A DNA stretch of 64,000 nt. Origin: Okapia johnstoni. Its lineage: Eukaryota > Chordata > Mammalia > Artiodactyla > Giraffidae. The notes under the pieces are model-generated. The model ran no database searches, was not told where the DNA came from, and worked only from the letters and a program-made list of their open reading frames with translations. Below are positions 57,301-64,000 of this stretch, piece after piece; position 1 is the first letter of the stretch, and every line of letters starts with the position of its first letter. A program made the position numbers and the translations under genes. The stretch lies in the NCBI GenBank assembly GCA_024291935.2, contig CM044312.1, forward strand, positions 124,001-188,000, read 5' to 3'.

Positions 57301-60235
57301 CTCCACGCCTCCCCACGGCCCCTCCCAAGGACAGCAGCCCAGCGACAGGCTGGCCTCCTGCGCTGGGTGGACGCGCCAGGCCAGGCACTCCATACGTCTC
57401 CTACATTATATATTTGCTAACATAGGTCTTAAATAAAGAGCACTTCTGCTAAATTTAGCCAAGAGAACTGTTTGGCATTTCAACCTTCCCATGCTTCAAG
57501 CAGACACATTTCTTCCATGTTATGCCATATTCCTAAAAATATTTCTGTGGTCTCCTCTCAGCTTTCAGACCACTGCAGTAACTTTCACATTGACCGCTAC
57601 TGTCGCCTCCCCCAGGGTCCCCGTCCCTAGTGTGCGCAGTCCTTCCGCGTCAGATGCCTTCCATCTCTCACTCCCAGGCTCTGCAGGACCACGATGTCCC
57701 CGTGTCGGGGGGGCGGGGGGCGGGGGGTGGGCGGTCGGCAGGGATGGCCTGTGGGGGGTGGAGGCCAGGATTGGAGCCCTAAGGCACAGCCGGGCCCACA
57801 CTCAGCTCCGTTACAGTGGCCAGTCCTGTTCTGCCTCCAAACAAACACCAAGGGCGGTGTCTGCCTCACTTTGCATCGAGTGGCGGGAGGAAGCTTCCCA
57901 TAGATTTTTCAGGGCACGTGAGGGCACGCTCACTGCGTGGACTGCTCATCAGATGATGGGGCGGCACTGCGTCGGGGCAGTGAGGCAGGCAGGGGAAGAC
58001 CTGGCGGTTCAGGATGAGGGGGCCCCGCCAGCACGGCTGGGTGCCCACCGGCCCCAGCCTTCCCCCCCAGGTCCTCAGGAGGGGAGGCGCTGCTCCAGGG
58101 TGGGTTGGGGGCAACCGGGATATTCGCTGGATAATCCTGTCCATTTCCCCACGTGACATACAAATTTCAGGACTAAAATTCTGTGGTCCAAAGAGACTGA
58201 AGAAAATATGGAAATTAGCAATGTTTGTTTTGCTGGGTGTTTGCAGTCTGTTACAGACCTGGAAAGAGAGGATAGGCTTTGGGAGAAGCTCCCATCCGCA
58301 CTGTTAGGGTGGCACCACCTGTCACGGGGGTGGGATGTGGGCATTTCAGGGGCTGGACAAGGGCAGCAAGAGACTCCCCGCCCAGAAACGTGCTGATGAA
58401 GGACAGGAAGTAGGGACCTCGAAGCTGCATGTCCCCTTTAGTGGTTTGGTTATATTTTCTACTTCTTCAAAAGTCAGCAAATATATTACTTCTATACTCA
58501 AATAGTTTTAAGTCCCCCCAGAACGAATTTCTGCTGTTTGACAAATCATCTCTCAGTGACATTTGCCTCCCACCCTCACTCTGTCAGGACAACGGGGAGA
58601 CTCAACCATCAATTTCCTGCTGTCAAGCATTTCCTGAAGCCTGTTTGGAGGCAACTTTCTTGCAGGAGTGGTTCAAGGAACCTGGCTGGTTGTCCTGCAG
58701 CCTCTGAGGTTGGGGGGGTGGGGGGAGGGGGCGGGGCGAGCGGCAGACCCCCGGCCACACACAAGCGCCGCCTCAGGTGTGATCGGCCCTGGTGTAACCC
58801 AGCACCGCGCGTCTTTGCAAAGGTGCTCCCTGACTGCTGTCTGGGTCCCCTGCCCAGGGCGCTGCCATCCGAGGAGCCAGGGTGGCTCTGGTGGTGTGGC
58901 CAGCCTCTCCCTCCCCAGCCTCTCTCTGTCCTTCCCTCGTCGTGTTTGAGGCCTCGGCCCCACAGCCAGGCTGCCTGTGGGCTTTGCCTGGTTTCTAGGA
59001 TCGGGCTCGGGTTCTCCACCAGGGGTGAGGATGCTCGGTGGCAAAGCACAGGCTCCCGATCTCTTTTTCTATTGCCTTTTCTTTATCATAAACCCTGTGC
59101 TCGAAATAGGTCTCAGTGGGAGAAAACATTCCAAAATATCTACTGCTTTTTTTTTTAACCTCAGAAATGTCACATTTGGGTTTTAAAAGAAAATCTATTT
59201 TCCTCTAACCCGTCCACACTAACAAAGGAGTGGTCCCTGTGGTGACTGAAAACAGGGAGCTGGGCGCACAGTCCTGACAGCTGTGCAGACAGGGACCCCG
59301 GGGCCCCAGGACCCCAGGACCCCGGGACCACTGCCTCTGGAGGGTCGCCCCCCAGCCCGCGGCCAGGCTGCCCGCCTCTCAGGGGTGCGGTCTCCACGGG
59401 GAGTCTGCCTATGCTGAGGGGGCATCAGTTGTGGGGACCGTCTGGACCCCCATCTCCTGCTCCTTCTTGAAGCCTATGCTCATCCTCGGGAGGGCAGTGG
59501 CCTCAGGGGCGACGTGAGTGATGTCCCCAGGTGAACCCGACTTGCCGTGACAAGGGCCTGGTCATTTCCTCCCGGGACAGTGCTGTCGGGGTGCCCAGCT
59601 GGGCTCAGGTCAGTTCCTCAGATGGCCCCGAAGGCTGCAGCGGAGTCCGGAGGAGCCCAGCACAAAGCCAGGGGCCTGCGTCTCCCCTTCGGGAGCCCCT
59701 CAGATGGGAAGAGGAGCTGCGGTCAGCAGGAGCCCACCCGTCCATCAGCCCGTCCCCTGACACGATGCTGGCGGGCCGTGCGAGAGGCGGGACCACGCTG
59801 CCCTGTAGTGGGGTGGCGGGTGTGATTCCAGGCGCTCCGTGAAGCAGAGCGTGAGCAAACGAAGCCTGACCAGGAGGACTCGGGGCGCCGATCCTTGAGG
59901 ATCTCTTTCGTCATAAAAATGGTCTTCATTATAAAATCAAACCAAGCACCATAAATCACGTCTCGGGCATTTACTAAGAGTGTTTACAGCTCTTGCATGG
60001 ATTGTCTCATTTAACCCCCCGACAAGCCCAGGAGGTAGAGCTCTGCTTTTAATCACCGCTTCACAGCGAAGGGACACTCACCCCCAGGGTCCCCGGTGAG
60101 TGGAGAGGACGCACGCTGGTGCTCGCGCGGACGCTGCCCCTGGGGCCTCTGTCTGCCCGGACGCCCTGACCTGCGCTTTCTGGGAGCGTCTTCTCACTTG
60201 GCTGTTTGCCATCTGAATCCGTTCTTTCGAGAGGC
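54353..60235. other. VIPR2 intron 4, large GC-rich block, no gene recognised
   Basis: Nearly 6 kb without a recognised exon or young interspersed repeat. A G-rich tract with several runs of six or seven Gs lies at 57707-57733, and another at about 58710-58740. Open frames up to 265 residues (54702-55499 plus, 56682-57425 plus) are P-, G-, R- and S-rich and overlap frames on the other strand, so they are not supported as genes. Confidence 0.5.
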
Positions 60236-60478
60236 ACCTGTTAAGTCTTTGGCCCATTTTTAATTGGGTTGTGTGTTTTCTCATTGTTGAGTATTAAGAG
60301 TTCTTTATATGTCTTGAATAACAATCCTTATCAGATGCTTTTGCAAATATTTTCTCCCTGTCTGTGGCTGGTCTTCTCATTCTCTGAAATTCTTTCACAG
60401 GGTAGAATTTTTTATTTTTATTGAAGTCCAGCCTATCAGTGATTTTTTTCATGAAAGGTGCCTTCGGCATTGTATTTT

Positions 60479-60567
60479 TTTTCAATTTATTTTTTATTGA
60501 AAGATACTTGCTTTACAGAATTTTGTTGTTTTCTGTCAAATGAATCAGCCATAGGTATACATATAGA
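60479..60567 (-). mobile_element. Short ruminant L1 3' end inserted in the older L1
   Basis: About 90 bp of L1 3' terminus: the T-rich start, then GCTTTACAGAATTTTGTTGT and TGAATCAGCCATAGGTATAC. It is the same 3'UTR end as the L1 at about 17575-17661. Flanking near-identical CATTGTATTTT (60468-60478) and CATCGTATTTT (60568-60578) form the target-site duplication. Confidence 0.85.
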
Positions 60568-60667
60568 CATCGTATTTTAAAAAGCGTCACAACCCAAGGG
60601 AATCTAGGTTTTCTCCTTTGTTATTTTCTAGGAGTTATAGTTTTGCACTTTACCTTTACATCCATAG

Positions 60668-60863
60668 GAGCTTCCCTGATAGCTCAGATAGTAAAGAATC
60701 TGTCTGCAATGCAGGAGACCTGGGTTTAATCCCTGGGTCAGAACAATCCCCTGGAGGAGGAAATGGCACCCCACTCCAGTATTCTTGCCTGGAGAATCCC
60801 ATGGACAGAGTAGCCTGGTGGACTTTGGCCCATGGGGTCACAAAGAATCAGGACTGAGTGACT
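60668..60863 (+). mobile_element. Bov-tA SINE
   Basis: Plus-strand Bov-tA from AGCTTCCCTGATAGCTCAGA to AATCAGGACTGAGTGACT, nested in the old L1. It is flanked by CCTTTACATCCATAG and CCTTTAGGGCTATAG, an imperfect likely target-site duplication. Confidence 0.9.
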
Positions 60864-61150
60864 TCCAACTTCCTTTAGGGCTATAGCTCATTTTGAGTTA
60901 ATTTTTGTGAAAGTATAAGGGTGTGTCTAGGTTCATTTTTTTGCATGTGGATGTCCAGTTGTCCCAGAAACGTTTGTTGAAGGCTGTCTTTTCCCCAGTG
61001 TATTGCCTTTAGTTTTTTGTCAAAGACCAATGACTATCACGTGGGTCTATTTCTGGACTCCGTTCTGTCCTGCTCACTGATGTCCCTTTCTGCTCTTTCC
61101 GCGGCACCAGTGTCTGATTCCTGCAGCTTAACAGGCAGTCTCGCGGTTCT

Positions 61151-64000
61151 GTTTGGGGAACCTCCAGCTCCTGCTGCTGCCTGGTCTCCCCCTATTTGTC
61201 CTGTGTCCTCCCTTCTCTTGTGGATCCAAGGAGAGCTGTTGATTTCCAATGTGTTCAGAGTTCTGCTCTTTGTTTGGATGGAGTGGTGACGTCCACGTCC
61301 TATCTGCAGAACTGACCAACTCTTCTTAAAGGAAAAAGTTGAAACAGATGGGTAACTTGCTCTCAGGGAGGGGCCTCTGGAGGGAGAAGACACTGGGTCT
61401 GGGTGGTGTCTCAACCCTGCACCTTGGTGGCCCCGTGTTTTAGGACAGTTCCCAGACTCAGGTCCCATTTGTATAGGAGAAGGGTGGCAAGAATGCATCT
61501 GCTTCTCCACAGGCCTTTGGAAGAAGGGAATGAATGAAGTTCTGTGTTACATTCTGTAAACTGCAAAGCACCATCACAGTTAGGTTATAGTTAGAATCTT
61601 CTAATCAGAATGGGTGGGTCTTAAAATATATTTGCCAACGACCTTCAGGAAGAAAAACTCAACTGTGAGATTGTTACCAATGTGACAGCGAGCCTCCCCC
61701 TGAATCCTGAGATGGGACCCGAGCCTGGACCACAGGCCCTGAAGATGGGCAGGGCTGTCGTTTCTGGCGGCCTCTAAAATGAAGAGGCCCCCAGCTTCCA
61801 TTTTTGAGGTGAGAACAGGAACCTCCTTGCACGTGACACAGAGGCTGCCTCCTGGCCCTGCAAGGCTGCCGGTCCACAGGCTCCAAGATCCTGCCCTGCG
61901 CCAAAGCCGCCACAAGGAAGGGCCCCAGACAGGCCAGCCCACTGTGTGTCCTGCTGTGGGTGGCACATGCTGCCCACTCCGCCCTCCGCCCCACCGGACG
62001 GCGTGCGTGGGTCCCTGCGGTGCCTTCTCGGAGCAGCTGGGAGACCCAGCAGGACCAGCATGTTCTGGGCAGCTGCCAAGCGGAGTGAGTGCCCTGTGCT
62101 CCTGATGCCTCCGCGTGGCGCCCGGACGGCCCCGCCCCTGCCCCGTGCAGAGACATCCAGGTGTCCCCAGCGCCCCCACGCCCCCTCTGAGCCCCTGCCC
62201 ATCCTTACTGCCCGCCAGCCACGAGGGGTCCCTGCCCCTCCCTCCCCCGCCCCTCCAGTCCCCACCTCTGCCTTGGCCACTCCGTCTGAGTTTGCAGTTA
62301 GAAGCACAGGTTAGCACTTACTCGTCCATTTTTCAGGATTAGGGTTAGTCTTGTTCACCCAACAGGACATTGTATGTCCTACGTTCCCCAGAGACAGGGG
62401 CCGTGCATTCTAATCAAGTGGTTCCCGTCGAGACAGACACTGCGTATCAACGGTGGTTTCCTTTGCATTCCCGGGGCCCCAGGTACGCAGGTTAATCATT
62501 ACCAAAAGGTCTGGGAGAATGAATTAGCTTTTGTGTTACAAAGGTAGTGAAGCATGGGGCTTCCACGGGTTCAAAAGAGAACCCGTCAGGGTGTTTGTGC
62601 CTCAGCTGGGGGGTGAGGCGATGGGCCGGGCCAGGCTCTAATCAGAAGTTTCCCAAATCAAGTCTCTGGTCCAGCCAAGGGGCTTTCAGCTCTTGATTGA
62701 AATCCACAGTTAGAAATGCGTTTCACACTGAGAGCCAACACAAACACTTCACAAAGCCACATTTTCCATGCCACCTTCTTTTAAGTGTTGGTTCTTACCT
62801 TCGGAATTGATTGCATAACCCACTACTGGGTTATAAATAGGGTGGCTGTATAAAATATCGACCAAACCTGGCCTCTCAGGGGCGAACGGGAGCTATTAAT
62901 ATTCCCGGGGACGGCAGAGGCAAAGCAGGCCTGGTGGACCAAGGGGAGGCTCCGTCGCTTGGTTATGACTCAGCGTTTGCACACACAGGCCAGGCCGCGG
63001 GGCACCTTGGGGAGGGCTCTGCGGGCAGCTCCAGGCAGCGGACACACGTGGACAGCTGGGTCTGCGGGGGACTCGCTCGCCATCTGGCCCCACACGCTTG
63101 CTGGGGCAGGAGGCCACCCTGGGTGATGGCCGGGGGAAGGGACGGCATCTCTGCCCAGCAGGGCCTCGACAGCTCAGCAGGCAGGGTCTCATCCCCGCTG
63201 CCCATCGCAGGCCCCTCCCGAGGCTCCGAAGCTTCAAGAAGGGGAAGCTCCCTGGCGTGTTTTCCCCGCTGCCTGATCACGCGATGACGGTGACACACTG
63301 TAAAGCGTTTTCCCAAGTAAATCAGAGTCTCAAACTTGTGCCTGTGACACGTGACCTTTAGAGCATCTCCCCTTAGAGTCGTGCAGTGACGTGTGTGTTG
63401 CTGGGGGGCTCGTGCTGAAGCCCTGGAAACGTGGCCCCCCCCTGCCCTTGGATGTCCCGTTAGGGGGCACCCTCAGCCCCACCGGGACTGACCTTTCTGT
63501 TCCCTGATAACCAATCACCTTTACAGCTTCAGCCCCTCAAGAGCAGGCGCCCCCAGAAAAGTTCTCCCCCCTCTCCACTCCCAGAAATCATCCTGTAGGC
63601 CTCAGGCTTCGAGAATCTGAGGACTCTCTGGGAGAACAAGAATACAGCATTGAGTACGAGCGCGTTGTTTATCCCGGACGAGAAGGGACACGTCGGGTCC
63701 CGGGAGGCTCCGCCGTTGAGGCCTCCCCTCCTGCCATCTGTGCACTCGGAGACGGTCCAGCTCTCGCAGAGCCGTTCGGCAGGGACCCGCCTGCCCTCCT
63801 GGGCTCCCTGCGCTGAGTCACGTCGCTGGCGGAGACGCTGGGGTCCCCGGCCCCTGGCACCCGCTCGGTGCCAGGCGAGGTCGCTTTGCTCCAGGAAGAA
63901 CTGGCAGCCGGAACTCAGGCCTTCCCTTGTTTCGGGAGAGTGAGGCACCGCATCCATTCAGGAAGGGGACAAAGCGGAGCTGCAGCCTGACCGAGGGCGG
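61151..64000. other. VIPR2 intron 4 continuing to the window end, no gene recognised
   Basis: Mixed to GC-rich intronic sequence. I looked for exon 5 (coding for the ITFYILVKAIYTLGYSVSLM-type segment before and in helix 1) and did not find it. No tandem repeat or young SINE is recognised. A lower-GC patch lies at about 62690-62890. Confidence 0.5.

Larger units (their letters stand above)
60236..61150 (-). mobile_element. Old L1 ORF2/3' region fragment, interrupted
   Basis: Minus-strand L1 text that is highly repeated in mammals: TTTTTAATTGGGTTGTGTGT, then GTCTGTGGCTGGTCTTCTCA, then GGTTTTCTCCTTTGTTATTT, then GCATGTGGATGTCCAGTTGT near 60944. It is split by a short younger L1 3' end and by a Bov-tA. 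The 5' boundary is uncertain and fades after about 61080. Confidence 0.8.

Noticed and set aside
56682..57425. A 247-codon plus-strand frame in intron 4, considered as a possible exon 5 region
   Set aside because: It contains none of the expected VPAC2 helix 1 sequence and is proline-rich.

Overview
The window is nuclear DNA from a ruminant (cattle, buffalo, sheep or goat type; I cannot choose the species). The evidence is the repeat content: BovB (RTE-type) LINEs, tRNA/BovB-derived Bov-tA and Bov-A2 SINEs, an artiodactyl CHR SINE, ruminant-type L1 3' ends and a small ruminant mariner palindrome. I see no prokaryotic genes, no CRISPR array and no tRNA or rRNA gene.

The only cellular gene I recognise is the 5' part of VIPR2 (VPAC2, the type 2 receptor for VIP and PACAP, a class B GPCR), on the + strand. 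Four coding exons are present: exon 1 (26330-26393, signal peptide) in a CpG island, exon 2 (29952-30083), exon 3 (49279-49386) and exon 4 (52466-52563). Together they encode the signal peptide and the extracellular hormone-binding domain. The seven-helix part must lie beyond 64000, because nothing resembling exon 5 is visible in the last 11.4 kb. Introns 1 to 3 are about 3.6, 19.2 and 3.1 kb.

Layout. 1-25850 is 5' flank, dominated by retroelements: a long BovB copy (2281-6535) with target-site duplications, and a roughly 10 kb nest (12690-22725) in which one old L1 has been hit by at least five later insertions, including an L1 with a 5' inversion. 25850-27000 is the CpG-island promoter and exon 1, followed by a 12-copy G-rich minisatellite. 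27000-49278 is the rest of intron 1, exon 2 and intron 2, with SINEs, an L1 end, a mariner remnant and a 10-bp-unit minisatellite split by a BovB. 49387-52465 is intron 3, with a C-rich minisatellite. 52564-64000 is part of intron 4, with a BovB and a composite L1.

The most interesting gene-level point is the VIPR2 exon 1/exon 2 junction. The acceptor next to the conserved mature N-terminus (AG at 29982-29983) would shift the frame with the exon 1 donor. A good acceptor 32 bases upstream (AG at 29950-29951) restores it and would add 11 residues encoded by what looks like an old polypyrimidine tract. I found no convincing undescribed multi-gene system. The other findings concern repeat biology and possible regulatory DNA. 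Long open frames in the GC-rich and tandem-repeat regions are judged to be artefacts.
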